Shown piece by piece: positions 8,713-18,857 of a stretch of 27,186 bases of DNA; within the stretch, counting starts at the first letter, position 1, and every line of letters starts with the position of its first letter. The stretch covers positions 1 through 27,186 of the forward strand of contig SDVU01000027.1 in NCBI GenBank assembly GCA_016256075.1, given 5' to 3'. This stretch comes from Dictyocoela muelleri (taxonomy: Eukaryota; Microsporidia). Position numbers and translations under genes: made by a program. The notes under the pieces were generated by a model, which saw nothing but the letters and a program-made list of their open reading frames with translations, ran no database searches and was not told the origin of the DNA.

Positions 8713-8880
8713 GTCAGGAGTCGGCAACAGTTTAACCGCTGGTAAATTGTACCCGCAAGATTTTTGAGGTGTACCCGCGAGAGGTTTTTTAGGTACCCGC
8801 GATAAGTTTTGGATGTTCTCGCGAGAGATTTTGGATGTACCCGCCAGAGGTTTTGGATGTACCCGCCAGAGGTTTTGGAT
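8713..8880. repeat. hAT-like terminus followed by six 22-bp tandem repeats
   Basis: At 8715 the sequence caggagtcggcaacag resembles the well-known hAT terminus consensus caggggtcggcaac. From 8749 to 8880 come six units of exactly 22 bp, of the form gtacccgcgagaggttttgg plus at. The last two units are identical and the first is the most diverged. No inverted partner (ctgttgccgactcctg) is present nearby, so this is a solo or truncated end. Subterminal repeats are common in hAT elements. The GC-rich CCCGC core stands out strongly from its surroundings. Confidence 0.65.
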
Positions 8881-9103
8881 GTTTCGAGTTGTTTAAATAC
8901 TTAACAAACATATATTGAAAAATCGCTTACGTATAAAAGCCCTAATTTTCTCTAATTATTTTTAAAAGTAATAGATATGTAAAGTTAAGGAATAATTTCA
9001 ATGTCAAAGTTATATCAAATAATTTTTGAAATAAAATCTGGTTTTAATTTATTTAATATAAGTTGTACTCATCTATTTTCTTGTTATGATCATGAGCCAA
9101 TTT

Positions 9104-10141
9104 TCTTCAAAAAGGTAGTTGAAGAACACTTAATACTTTCACATATAAAAAAACATTTTTACCCCTTTTCAATTGATTAAAAATCATGAAATTGAATTTT
9201 TAATAAAATCAAAATAAATAGAAACTGATAAAATTTGTAAATTTAAATTTAAAATATTAATAAGTTTTATTTAAAAATATATTTTAAAACAGTACTGAGT
9301 TCATCGCATTTATTATTTCTTATTAACATGTATCTTAGAAGGAATGATTTAATGTATTTTCTTCTTCTTAAACTTATTGGTATTCCTCTTTTCAGACTAG
9401 ACCAATTTGCTTCAATTGTATTTGTATGACAATTACTCTAGGGATCAACAAAATTTTTCGAATGATTTACTGTTTTGTGTTGATAACCTAGATTTTTAAG
9501 TTCAGAATAACCAACCCATTTTTCAGTATATATTTTTGAATTTTTTTTACAAATAATAAAGTGAGAAAATTTAATACAGATTTTTTTCTTTTTATAATTG
9601 GTAGCATAATAAGTCTTTTTTGTTGAGTTCTTTCTACAAATATTAAAACCCAGATATCTTTTAATAATCTACCTCTATGATACTTTCTACGAACTAAATA
9701 GCTCTCATCTCCTTCTACAATAATATACAAACCCCAAATTTTTCAATATCATAAATATATTTATAAAAAATGAAATTAGAAATGTCAATTATCGTTTTCC
9801 TTACACATGACCTTTTAAGATTATGTAATATTACCATATCAGCGATTGTTTTCTTTTTTTATAAAATCATTATAAATAACAAGTATCAGATTTTAAGACA
9901 TCTTCTTTCTATATAAAGGTGTATTTTTTGTAACACTTGTCTCGAATCTGCAATTAATTTTATTACATCTTAATATCCAATGTTTTTTGAAAACAATACT
10001 ACAATTGCCACAACAATTTTTACAAATTTTATCAGTTTTTATTAATTTTGATTTTATTAGAAATTCAATTTCATGATTTTTAATCATTTGAAAAGGATTA
10101 AAAATGTTTTTTTTAGCGTGTGGGTATTAAGTGTTTTCCAA
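9104..10141 (-). mobile_element. Merlin-like (IS1016/IS1595-type) DNA transposon with ~135-bp TIRs
   Basis: The left end (9104 to ~9243) and right end (~10012-10141) are inverted copies. They share gaacacttaatac on the left (gaaaacacttaatac on the right, other strand), acatttttaccccttttc and gattaaaaatcatgaaattg. The right TIR contains the first ~23 codons of the transposase, so the left TIR carries a mirrored copy of that gene start. Tips begin GG, as in Merlin elements. Candidate 8-bp flanks are ttcaaaaa (left) and tataaaaa (right), matching at six positions, which would be a worn target duplication. The element sits against a gypsy integrase fossil on its right and probably inserted into it. 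Confidence 0.7.
9270..10087 (-). pseudogene. Merlin-like transposase, decayed
   Basis: Read on the minus strand from ATG 10087. The N-terminus (FLIKSKLIKTDKICKNC) leads into a zinc-ribbon-like region with CxxC-type pairs (CKNC, CCGNC, then CNKINC). After a break the open frame at 9488-9730 gives the first catalytic block, VEGDESYLVRRKYHRGRLL, the hallmark DES...RRKY.RGR motif of the ISXO2/IS1595-type domain found in Merlin. Near 9385-9430 another frame gives HTNTIEANWSSLKRGIP, the third catalytic Glu block. Several frameshifts and in-frame stops separate these parts, so it is not functional. The protein would cut and paste the flanking element. Confidence 0.75.
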
Positions 10142-10620
10142 CCTATAAAAACCTCTACATATAATTCACAATCGAACGGAATTAGTGAAAGAATAAACCA
10201 AACTATTACAAGAGTAATAAATTCTAATAAAAATAAAAAAAATTTCAACAATAATTAAAAAAATAAATTTCACACTCAGAAATAGTTACAATCGTATGAT
10301 AGGATGTTCACCTATAGAAAATATTAGACAATATAACGAACTTGATTTACTGAGGAGAAATTATAAAATAAATTTAGAAGAAATAATAAGAATATCAGAT
10401 ATTATAAAAATAAATCTGTCAAATATAAGAATAAAAATAAAAGAAAATATTCATTTAAAATGGGTGATAAAATATTTATACTAGTTAAAGAAAATTTAAG
10501 GATTCTTTAAAATGGATAAGACCTTTTGAAATTTCAAAATTAAGACTAAATTTTCTCTATGTTCATGAAAGAGAAGCCATAATTAATTTCTACAACGTCA
10601 GACCGTGGAAGAGATGGTAG
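10142..10620 (+). mobile_element. Ty3/gypsy fossil, integrase end
   Basis: A short fossil of an LTR retrotransposon. It holds the later part of an integrase core with the NG-x-SER-type signature, followed by the integrase C-terminal region and a basic tail ending near 10620. It is broken, with several breaks, and no LTR was found. Its left edge coincides with the right end of the Merlin-like element, so that transposon probably inserted into it. It looks old. Confidence 0.65.
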
Positions 10621-10689
10621 AATGTGGTTGTATATTCATACACCACTTAATATAATGTCAAACGGTTTTATAAGGATGTTTCAATTGTG

Positions 10690-11505
10690 AACCCGTTTTA
10701 TTGATAAAGGTATTTGAAGAGGTGAATTTTCATGAGCATGTCTGGTTTTATGAATAAAAACAAATATACAAAATCTCTGTTAGATTAATATTTTAATTCT
10801 ACGCGTATTTGGACTGCCCACATCTATCACACAAAATTCCCTATGGGCTATCTAATATTATGTTTCTCTTTGCCTAAGAATATTACTTCAAAATTACAGC
10901 CACTTGATGCTGGAATAATTAGAAGTTTCAAATCAAAATTCCACAACTATCAGTTGTTTTAAATAATAAATAAAATAACTGAGGGTACTCATATTGGAAA
11001 CCTTTAGAATGTATTGACAATTAAAGACTTAATTGTGTACACAAAGTAACGCGGGATGGGGTTAAAAAGGAGACTATCAATTATTTTTTGAAGAAGACTT
11101 TATATGATTATGAAGTCATTATTGTAGATTCAATTCAAAAAGAAACATTTGATAATGTTACAAATCAGCCTTTTGAAGGTGATGGTAAGGTTCAGATGAA
11201 TTGTTAAATCTTGATCTTGATGCTAATTTTCTTTATAATGGTGTTCAACATTGATTTCAACTAAAACTTATTCGAATTGACTAATTATCTGATTCGAATA
11301 TTTCATCAGATGATCAGAAAATATCCATCATAAAAAGTTCCCTGTCTAAGGCGGTTTTAAGTTTAGAAAATATAAAATCATATGTTTTAGATTATAATAC
11401 AGATCAAGACGTATATAATTTTATTTATTGCCTAGAAAAATTCATCAACAATGAACAGCAAAAGAATAAGTTAAAGAATATCTTAGATTATTTTATATAA
11501 AAATA
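10690..11505 (+). pseudogene. Pogo/Tigger-type transposase fragment (C-terminal half)
   Basis: Around 10865-10950 one frame reads LPKNITSKLQPLDAGIIRSF, the diagnostic block of pogo/Tigger (DDE_1, CENP-B-like) transposases that carries the third catalytic Asp. It is followed by a KVTRDGVKKETI-like stretch, where the family has an AW.V...TI.NCF motif, and an acidic C-terminal tail ending ILDYFI before a stop near 11500. Frames change several times and stops are present. The N-terminal HTH and first catalytic block are missing, and I found no TIR pair, so the element is truncated. It belongs to a different lineage from the pogo element at 13696-16057. Confidence 0.7.
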
Positions 11506-11509
11506 AAAA

Positions 11510-12006
11510 ATCTCTTTTTATCAACTCCGTTTTTTACCCCCCTCACTCTTTTATCACCTCTTTTTTAACAACCTTTTTTCACTAACTTTTCGAATATCTT
11601 CTTTATGGTAAAATAACAGGGTAGTCTTTTTGATGAAATAAAAAATTTTATTGATAGTTATTGGGTACAAGTACCCTAAATGACCAGATGTAGACCCCAA
11701 TAAGGTAATCTAAAAATGAAGAAATATGTTTTTGTAAATATAAGCCGTAATAATGGCGAAATTCAGTTTATAAGAAGAAAATATATTTTTTTGTTAAAAA
11801 GTCTTTTCCTAAAATAGAAATGTTAATATTTTTCGATTAAAGACACGATTTCCTGCTAATAACGCGTCGAGATCATTTATAAAACACATTTTTTATCTTT
11901 TTTGAATAACCTTTTCGGGATAAAATTCCGGGTCATTCGATGACTTAGTACCAATTATTGTTTTGATATTTTTGATAATAAATATGGATTTTTAAAAAAT
12001 AATACA
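11510..12006. other. AT-rich stretch, no gene seen
   Basis: This lies between the pogo fragment and the Tc1 element. A C-rich patch (tttttacccccctcactc, ~11530) could be a terminus of the pogo element, but no inverted partner was found. Nothing else is recognisable. Confidence 0.45.
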
Positions 12007-12008
12007 TA

Positions 12009-13470
12009 CAGTCTGTAAAATAAAGAATGGATATTTTTTTGACTATATTTTATGATACATCAAAAGATTAAATATTGCAATTTTAAGACCATTATTCAAT
12101 TTATAAAATATTAAAATTTTACTTTTTAACCGATAAATTTAAACCATGGTTATTTTATTTTTTATGTGCTAGTGTAAAATAAAGATTGGATATTTTCAAA
12201 AAGTCTCCAAAGATTTCAGCTTTCATCCCTCCGAATAAGTTTTAAGTTTTATTTTGCCATAAAACCCATAATGTATCTACCAGAGTCTACAAAAGCTAGC
12301 ATAATCGAGCTTTATCAGAAAAAATACAAACAGGTTCTCATTTCTCGGAAATTGAAGATAGCACAGAGTACAGTGTCTAGGGTGTTGCATAAATACAATA
12401 TTACAAATACTACAGATAATAAAAGACCACCTGAGCGTAAATCATCTTTTGATCATAACGATACAAAGGTCCTAAGAGAAATTAATAAAAAAAACCAAAA
12501 ACAGCACTTAGAAAGATGTCAGTTGAATACAAAAAGAAGACTGGGAAAAACATCAGTCACTCAACGGTCAAAAACATCTTTAATGATGAAAACATTTTCG
12601 CTTTTACCTGCATAAAAAAACCACTTCTTTCTAAAAAGAACATTCAGGCAAGGATTAGCGAATCAGCTAAATTTCTATGTCTATCAGATGATGACATGAA
12701 GAAGATTATTTTTAGTGATGAGAGCAAATTTAACCTGTTTAACTCGGATGGTAAGCACTTTGTCTGGCGACCCCATCGGATGGTCTCAAAATGAAAAACC
12801 TAAGACCAACAGTCAAGTTTGAAGGTGGATATATCATGGTATTGGGTTGTTTATCCTATTACGGGGTAGGGAAATTGGTATTTATCGAGGGAAAAATGAA
12901 CGCAATTGCATACGTAGATATTCTTTCAAATAACCTCGACGTTTCTGCGGAACAAATGGGGTTAGTCGATTATACTTTTCAGCAAGATAATGATCCTAAA
13001 CACACGTCTAGGCTTGCTAAGACGTACTTTTTGACAAAACAGGTAGATATACTTTCGTAGCCTGACCAGTCGCCCGCCAGGAACCCCATTGAGACACTAT
13101 GGGCTTTAATTAAGCAAAAATTAGCCAGTATTGACCCTAAAAACAAAGAAGATTCAAAGAGAATAATAGAAGAGAAGTGGTACAAAACACCAATTGAACT
13201 GTGTCAAAAACTTTCTTTATGTTTAAAAGAGAGCTATTGAAGTTTATAAGGCTAAAGGTGGCCATATTAAATATTTTTTTTTAAATATCCAATGTTTAAT
13301 TTACAATTTTTTTTAAAATAAGAATATGTCGAAAATTAGAAGAGTTTAAGAAAAACCGATAAAATAAATATATTCTAAAAATGGGAGGTGTCTCAAATAT
13401 TTACTTTCTTCCACTATGTTCATTCTCTAATATATGGTCAAAAAATATACATTCTTTATTTTACAGACTA
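12009..13470 (+). mobile_element. Tc1 transposon with IR/DR ends
   Basis: A 1462-bp element bounded by TA on both sides (12007-12008 and 13471-13472). The left tip is cagtctgtaaaataaagaat; the right tip is its inverted copy with one change at the terminal base. A second, similar motif lies inside each end: gtaaaataaagattggat at 12174-12202, and inverted gtaaattaaacattggat at 13272-13303. This gives the inverted-repeat/direct-repeat layout, with outer-to-inner distances of about 165 and 170 bp. The same design is known from Tc1-type elements such as Sleeping Beauty, where the four sites bind transposase. The interior holds one decayed Tc1 transposase. Confidence 0.88.
12271..13276 (+). pseudogene. 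Tc1 transposase, lightly decayed
   Basis: Start ATG 12271 opens the paired-type HTH (STKASIIELYQKKYKQVLIS ... STVSRVLHKYN). The frame shifts near 12495 in an A-run. The second frame (open to 12794) holds the first catalytic block, IFSDESKFNLF. A second shift near 12780 leads to the third frame with FQQDNDPKHTSRLA (second Asp). An in-frame TAG at 13058 sits where the family usually has Trp (tgg), so this is probably a single change. NPIETLWALIK follows; D to E spans 34 residues, so this is a DD34E Tc1 protein. A last shift near 13218 precedes the typical end, YKAKGGHIKYF. With few breaks, this is the youngest-looking transposase here apart from the pogo at 13696-16057. Confidence 0.88.
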
Positions 13471-13695
13471 TATATATATAAACAAAATTTTCGATTTATA
13501 TATACGGAAATTAAGGTGTAAAATTTTGGAACTACAACGGGTTAGGTACTGAAAAACTTGAGCTTAAAAAAAAGTATAAAAATAGAAAATGTAGAAAGTT
13601 CCTATAATTAGATTTTTTTATATTTTAATATATTATGTCGACAGCAGCGTGTGAAATGCTCCCAGGGTGCGACATTTTTAAGAAAAAATTAGGTA

Positions 13696-16057
13696 CAGTA
13701 GAAACTCTAAAATGTGAACATTTTTTTGTTAAAAAATAAAAATGTATACATTCTATAGTGAGTGAACATAAATTTTTTATTAAAGAAAATTACATCTTAA
13801 AAAATTAGATTTAGAAATTCTAATTTTTTACAGATACTGTAAAAATGATAAAATATGACATTTTTTATCAAAAAAAATTTCAGATTTTAAATATTTTGAA
13901 GATTTTAAAATACACATTTAAGAATATAGTAAAATAAAATGAATTATAGAAAAAACTTGATAATTTTAAATTATTTAGAAGTATACAAAATAATTAGAAT
14001 GAAATTTATTACCTTTTTAGAAAATCCTTATGTTCAATTTCCGGTTTTTCTTTTCCTCAATAATTTTATTTTTTAAAATATCAATTTTTTTTAAATTTTC
14101 CGGAATGAATTCAAAAAAATATTTTTCTAATTTCAACAAAGCGTCATAAGCATCATATGATGTAATTTGTTTAATAAACTCTTCAACATCTCCGTCATCA
14201 CATTTTTCGTCATTTATCTCCGTATATTCAATCTCTTGATCTAAATTATTGCATATTTTATTTAGATAGAAATCATCATCTTCAAATTTCATTTCTTCAA
14301 ATACTGGTATGTTTTCTTCAAATAATTTAAGTTCATCATTCTTAGAAAAATCATTCAAATTTATATTTTTGAAGGCGTGATCAAAGCAATTTTTTTATTG
14401 TATCTGCTGAAACTTGCTTCCATGCATAGTTAATAGATATTATCGCATCGTAAATTGTATATTTTGGATATCAATTCATGGTATGTAAAATTCACATTTT
14501 CAGGTGCGTCAGACTCAAACATTATTCTTCTTTGCATTTTTGATTTATAAAAATCTTAAAACAATTTTATAATGCCCTGATCTAATGGTTGAGTCTTAGA
14601 TGTGGCATTCGGGGGGCTGAAAACCAATTTTATGTTTGTAAATTCAACATCAACAGGATGTACAGATGCAATATCAAGTAATAAAATAATTTTTCTTTCT
14701 TATAATCATCTCTTTATTCAGATCATCTAGCCATTCTAGGAAAATACTTAATGTCATACAACTTTTTTTGTTATTTTATAGTTGATTCCCATAGTTTTTA
14801 AATTTTTTTTATAAAAAGATCATGGATTTTTAGCTTTTCCAATTATCAAAAGATTTAATTTTCGCCAGCCAAGCTTGTACAAAAAAGAATTGTTATTCTT
14901 TCTTTGTATATCTTACCAGAATTTTTTTCATTTATACCGGATATTGATCTCTTTCTTGTATTCCGCCGTAACAAAACACTTTCATCGCAATTATAAATAT
15001 CTTCGGGCTTATAATTTTTTAATATTTCGCGAACTTTGTTAGAATATTTTTGGATATTGCTCAAATAGATAAGGTTTTCTTCACCCGAAAATTGTTTAGT
15101 CACAAGATTATATCTTGATTTAAATTTTTGAACATATCCTAAAGACGCTTTGAAATTTTCTACGTTAAATTTTTGTGCCATTTTCATAGCCATTGTTTGC
15201 AAATCACCATTTGACAATAAAAAATTGTTTTGTCTTTTTATCTGATACCATTTAAATAGTTCCCTATCAAACACCTTAGTTTTTCTAGGCATTTTTCTTT
15301 CGGGAACAATTTCATTCTTTTTATTTTGCAATATTTCATTTTTATTTTTTAAAATATTATTAACACTACCTAGTGATATTTTAAAATGATCAGCTATTTC
15401 CCTTTGATTTACTAATGTTTCAGAGTGGAAATTTATTATTTCTATTTTTTTTCGATGGAAATATATTTTTTGTTTACTCTTGTATTTTTCGTCTTTTTCT
15501 TTATTTCTTTGTTCATATTTTAGAGTTAAGTATTATTTTTTAAATTTATAAAATCGTAAAAATAATGTTCACATTATAAAATATGAGTTAAAATCATTAA
15601 TAAAAAACACTTAAGGAATTTAAAGTGTGAACGTTCACAGTTTAGAGTGTTCACATTTTAGAATATTTAAAAGTATTTGATTTTTTAAAAAATATAATTA
15701 TTGAGAAAAAGAAAAAACGGAAATTTGATATAAATGATTTCCTAGAAAGGAAATAAAATTCTTTCTAATTATTTTGTATACTTTTAAATAATTTAAAATT
15801 ATCAACTTTTTTTCTATATTTCATTTTATTTACTATACTCTTATGTGTACTTTAAAATATTAAAAATCTGAACATTTTTTTGACAAAAATGTTTATATTT
15901 TATCATTTTAACAGTATCTGTAAAAAATAAGAAATTCTAAATATATTTTTTTAAGATTTAATTTTCTTCAATACAAAATTTATGTTCACTCACTTTAGAA
16001 TGTGAATATTTTTATTTTTTTTAACAAAAAAAAGTTCACATTTTAGAGTTTCTACTA
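13696..16057 (-). mobile_element. Pogo-type DNA transposon with ~400-bp TIRs
   Basis: A 2362-bp element flanked by TA (13694-13695 and 16058-16059). Tips read cagtagaaactctaaaatgt on the left; the right is its inverted copy with the first base changed. Left (13696 to ~14097) and right (~15655-16057) arms match along ~400 bp, sharing blocks such as gtatacaaaataattagaa and atttccg-tttttctttt. The left arm includes the last ~25 codons of the transposase plus its stop, so the right arm holds a mirrored copy of that coding end. Near the inner edge of the right arm, upstream of the transposase start, lie extra tip-like motifs, including the perfect palindrome gtgaacgttcac (15627-15638) and gtgttcacattttaga (15647-15662). 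These may be binding sites. Confidence 0.87.
14017..15516 (-). pseudogene. Pogo/Tigger-type transposase, decayed
   Basis: Minus strand, probable start ATG 15516 (MNKEIKKKTKNTRVNKKY). After a frame break near 15445 comes a CENP-B-like HTH (NQREIADHFKISLGSVNNIL). The open frame 14855-15331 continues into the second DNA-binding domain and the first catalytic block (YNCDESVLLRR ... KERITILFCTSLAGEN). Scattered frames then give LLLDIASVHPVD (second Asp) and PPNATSKTQPLDQGIIKLF (third Asp). The last open frame, 14017-14358, is the acidic C-terminus with FEEMKFEDDD. Gene order and motifs are diagnostic of pogo/Tigger transposases of the Tc1/mariner superfamily. Several frameshifts and stops in the catalytic core make it non-functional. 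Confidence 0.85.
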
Positions 16058-16443
16058 TACTTGTTATTTTTTTATACTTTATAGATTTTTTTAAAACCTA
16101 ATGCCTATTAGATCCGCGATAAAATAATTGCTAAAAATAGCCTAAATTCAATTTTTTTATAATTGAATAAATTTTTGATTATAATACGGTTAATGTGAGT
16201 TTGATTAAAGACGTTTAATGTTTAAGAAAAAATGAATTCAATATCATTTTTTCTAACATTTAAACTTTCAAATTACTTTTTACGTTTAAAAATTGACTAA
16301 TATTTTTTTAAAACCCTTTCAGATTAGTTTCAGTCTTTAAGCCTCAATAATTTCTCTAAAAGTTTAATTTAAATTGACATGTTTTACCTTAATTTAATGT
16401 TACAGAATAAAATTTTCTTTGAAAATAAAGAATAACAATTCAA

Positions 16444-17688
16444 ATGAAAAATTTTTTTAGAAATATGCTTTATTTAGTTTTTGGGATAACTGTTCTCTTG
16501 ATAGGTTATGAATTAATAAAAACCTTATATTACCGACATAACCTTAAAAATGATGATTTAGGTCTTAAAAAAAATTCTTTTATATACAAATTAGCAAACA
16601 AAAATCAGGTTAATTTTATATATTCACAAGAAATAGCAACAACCAACAGAGCAATTAAGGTAAGTCTCGATTTGTTAAAGACAATTTCGCTCATCACTAT
16701 ATCTATTATTTTCCTTGACGGTACACTTCAAAAGAAAGCCATTATTATGGCAGATTCAAACATAACTCTTATAAAAAATGGATTTAGAGAGTTAAAAAAA
16801 TCAGAAATAAATTTTATATCGTTGCTTGGCGGGTTATTCTTTCTAAGCAAGACCATTTCCGACTTACTAATGGAATCTGAAATTTCTGTTTTTTACATTT
16901 TAAAAACAATATTGACAACAATTTTAATGTACCTGATTTTAATACCAATGGGAATATTTTTGATTTATATACTTTTTAAGACATTCGGTAAATTTTTTAT
17001 TGTGGCTTGCTATTTAGCCTTGATAATTAAATTATTACCTGAATTGTTGATTCAAGAAGATGTAGATTCAGAAAAAATGGTTAAAGTGGATATCAGCTCT
17101 TATCCTGAAGACATTCAGGATCTTTTAAATGAAAACGGTCTTGAAAATTCAGTATACGAAGAAATTAACAAAAGTTCAGAAAAAAATGCAGCACTTGTTG
17201 GCTATGGATCAAAAAAACGATTAGAAATTTACGGCAAGTTCAATAATAAAAACTCAAAAGCTCTACATTCAGTTCTTCTTCATGAAATAGGGCATGCAAA
17301 TGAAAACACATTCTTACGGAAAACAATAATCTATATTTCACTCATCATCGCGGAAATGATTTTTGTAATTTTTCTTTATGAAAAGGTTAGTTTTAAATTT
17401 TCTAATGAGACTCTATCATTCTTCAGTGCGTTTATTATACTTTTTCTGATGTATAGGATGGTAATTAAACAATGGCTATTTTCAATATATAAAATAGTAT
17501 CTCAAAAATCTGAAATTAATTCGGATATGTTTGCTAAGGATCATTCTTATGGAAGAGATTTGGGTGTTACCCTATTTAATATTGCGGTTGAGAGTGGCGA
17601 TTATCTTTTTCCTACTCTTTTTTATAATTTTTTGAGAAGTGGACATCCGCCAATTGGAGATAGAGTCAATTATCTAGAGGAAAATTAA
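16444..17688 (+). CDS. STE24: CAAX prenyl protease 1 (Ste24-like zinc metalloprotease)
   Basis: Intact 414-residue membrane protease of family M48, close to the usual Ste24 length. Ste24 cuts the -AAX from prenylated CAAX proteins in the ER or inner nuclear membrane and, in yeast, also trims a-factor. Zinc motif HEIGH at 280-284 (His280, Glu281, His284) is followed by the third ligand Glu357 in SEINSD, matching the family ExxxAD-type site. The C-terminal SGHPPIGDRVNYLEEN matches the conserved SHP..eRi..L end. Hydrophobic spans lie near residues 8-25, 75-92, 123-140, 150-178, 180-197, 293-313 and 325-345, fitting a seven-helix barrel. NAALVGYGSKKRLEIYG is the usual NAyv.G....krI block. The start has no CCC signal. 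It is flanked by transposons but is itself unbroken. Confidence 0.93.
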   Translation: MKNFFRNMLYLVFGITVLLIGYELIKTLYYRHNLKNDDLGLKKNSFIYKLANKNQVNFIYSQEIATTNRAIKVSLDLLKTISLITISIIFLDGTLQKKAIIMADSNITLIKNGFRELKKSEINFISLLGGLFFLSKTISDLLMESEISVFYILKTILTTILMYLILIPMGIFLIYILFKTFGKFFIVACYLALIIKLLPELLIQEDVDSEKMVKVDISSYPEDIQDLLNENGLENSVYEEINKSSEKNAALVGYGSKKRLEIYGKFNNKNSKALHSVLLHEIGHANENTFLRKTIIYISLIIAEMIFVIFLYEKVSFKFSNETLSFFSAFIILFLMYRMVIKQWLFSIYKIVSQKSEINSDMFAKDHSYGRDLGVTLFNIAVESGDYLFPTLFYNFLRSGHPPIGDRVNYLEEN

Positions 17689-17940
17689 ATTTAGTAAAGA
17701 GTTTAAATGTGATTAATTATACTTTTATAACAAATTTTAAAATTTCATTGATTATATCTTAAAGATTTATAGTATTAAACCTAATATAATTGCACATTTT
17801 ATATCTTTATTTTTATGGTAGATTTTTTAACTTAAAAAACTATATTTTTGAACCTTAAATTTTTTCTTTATAAATTTTTGAACCATAAATTTTTTAACCT
17901 TAATTTTTTTATTATTAAATTTCTGATCTTAAATTTATTT
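17689..17940. other. AT-rich 3' flank with short gaacc(t/a)taaattttt repeats
   Basis: Downstream of STE24. Between ~17846 and 17940 a motif gaaccttaaattttt / gaaccataaattttt recurs several times. No gene, and no clear polyadenylation signal. Confidence 0.5.
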
Positions 17941-18190
17941 ATATTACATGTTGACAATCTCATATTGTAAACCCAGAGAGTTATCTCCAACAATAGTCTT
18001 TAGATCTTTGGTCTTGGTCTTTAACCAAAACGCCACAAATAAGCTATCTAGAGGCTCGGATGCATACGCGATTTTTGTTTTATCAAAGACTCAGCAGAAA
18101 AAAGTTATTGTAGGCTTTTTCATGAATTTTTTCCAATACTTTATTGCAGGGATACGTCTCCGCAGTAATTATAACACTACACATAGGAAA
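17941..18190 (-). repeat. SINE copy E, 3' half
   Basis: Read on the minus strand, it begins near ttcctatgtgtagtg and shows the hairpin region with a GAGA loop (ctgcg-GAGA-cgtatc). It continues through the central block (attcatgaaaaagcc, tctgctgagtctttgat) and the tail (agatctaaagactattgttg), ending catgtaatata. The 5' half is missing. Copy D (18858-19083), also minus, is the complementary 5' half, so E and D may be one SINE split by the ~670 bp between them. They overlap by ~45 bp of consensus, so independent truncated copies are also possible. Confidence 0.75.
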
Positions 18191-18235
18191 ATATTTAGTT
18201 CTAAAACAACACACTCATAGAAATAATTGGTGTAA

Positions 18236-18433
18236 TGAAAGTATATTGAAATAAGAGTTTATCATCAGTTAAAGAACGTCCGCATATGTTTTTTCATATA
18301 CTTATCATATTACTATTTTTAGTCTTTTTTGCTACGCAAAAAAGACTAAAAATAGTAATATGATAAGTATATATAAAAACATATGCGGACGTTCTTTAAA
18401 TGATGATAAACTGCTTATAAGAATGTACTTTCA
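18236..18433. repeat. Large near-perfect palindrome (foldback element)
   Basis: Two ~97-bp arms meet at 18333-18335 with a 3-base loop (agtcttttttgc-TAC-gcaaaaaagact). The inner ~75 bp are almost perfectly complementary, including aagaacgtccgcatatg. The outer ~20 bp are diverged, ending tgaaagta/tactttca. Transcribed, it would form a very stable hairpin. It has no coding frame. It most resembles a foldback MITE; no target-site duplication was recognised. It lies between SINE halves E and D. Confidence 0.85.
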
Positions 18434-18549
18434 CAAACCCTCCTCATATCGTTGAGTGGCACAAATCGTTGTAGAACCAAATATTTCTGCTTCATTGCTA
18501 AGTTAGAATAAGTTTAAATTGACCTGGGGTGAAAACCCGTCCAAACACT

Positions 18550-18845
18550 TAGTTCACAATAAAAATCGTCCAGAAAATTATTAAAAATGAAAAAATATAA
18601 ATTTAATTTTTCTGTTATATTCTTCTTAATATTTCTATTTTTAATAATTATTTAGACGAGTTTTATTATGAATTTTTTACGAATTTTATTACAAAATTTT
18701 TAATCGTGTTTTATTGTAAAGTACTTGTTCTGACAATTTTTATTGTCAAATAACTGTTGGTCAAGTTTTATTATTAAATTTTAGGTCTATTTTTATTGTA
18801 TATAATTTTTAGGGTTAGTTTTATTGTTAAATACTTGTTAGAACG
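18550..18845. repeat. Inverted repeat plus diverged ttttattgt(t/a)aaa array
   Basis: Arms ~18550-18588 and ~18636-18673 are inverted copies (ttcacaataaaaatcgtcc against ttcataataaaactcgtc) ending in a shared aattattaaaaat. To the right, to 18845, run four to five imperfect ~33-bp units centred on agttttattgttaaatactt. This looks like a non-autonomous element end with subterminal repeats, but the boundaries are uncertain. Confidence 0.5.
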
Positions 18846-18857
18846 AGTTAAGGGTAA

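Noticed and set aside
8749-8880. Regular 22-bp units could be taken for a CRISPR array.
   Set aside because: The units are contiguous with no variable spacers, the host looks eukaryotic and there are no cas genes.
18236-18433. The palindrome as a transcription terminator or replication origin.
   Set aside because: It is far from any gene end, much longer than such signals, and lies within a cluster of mobile repeats.
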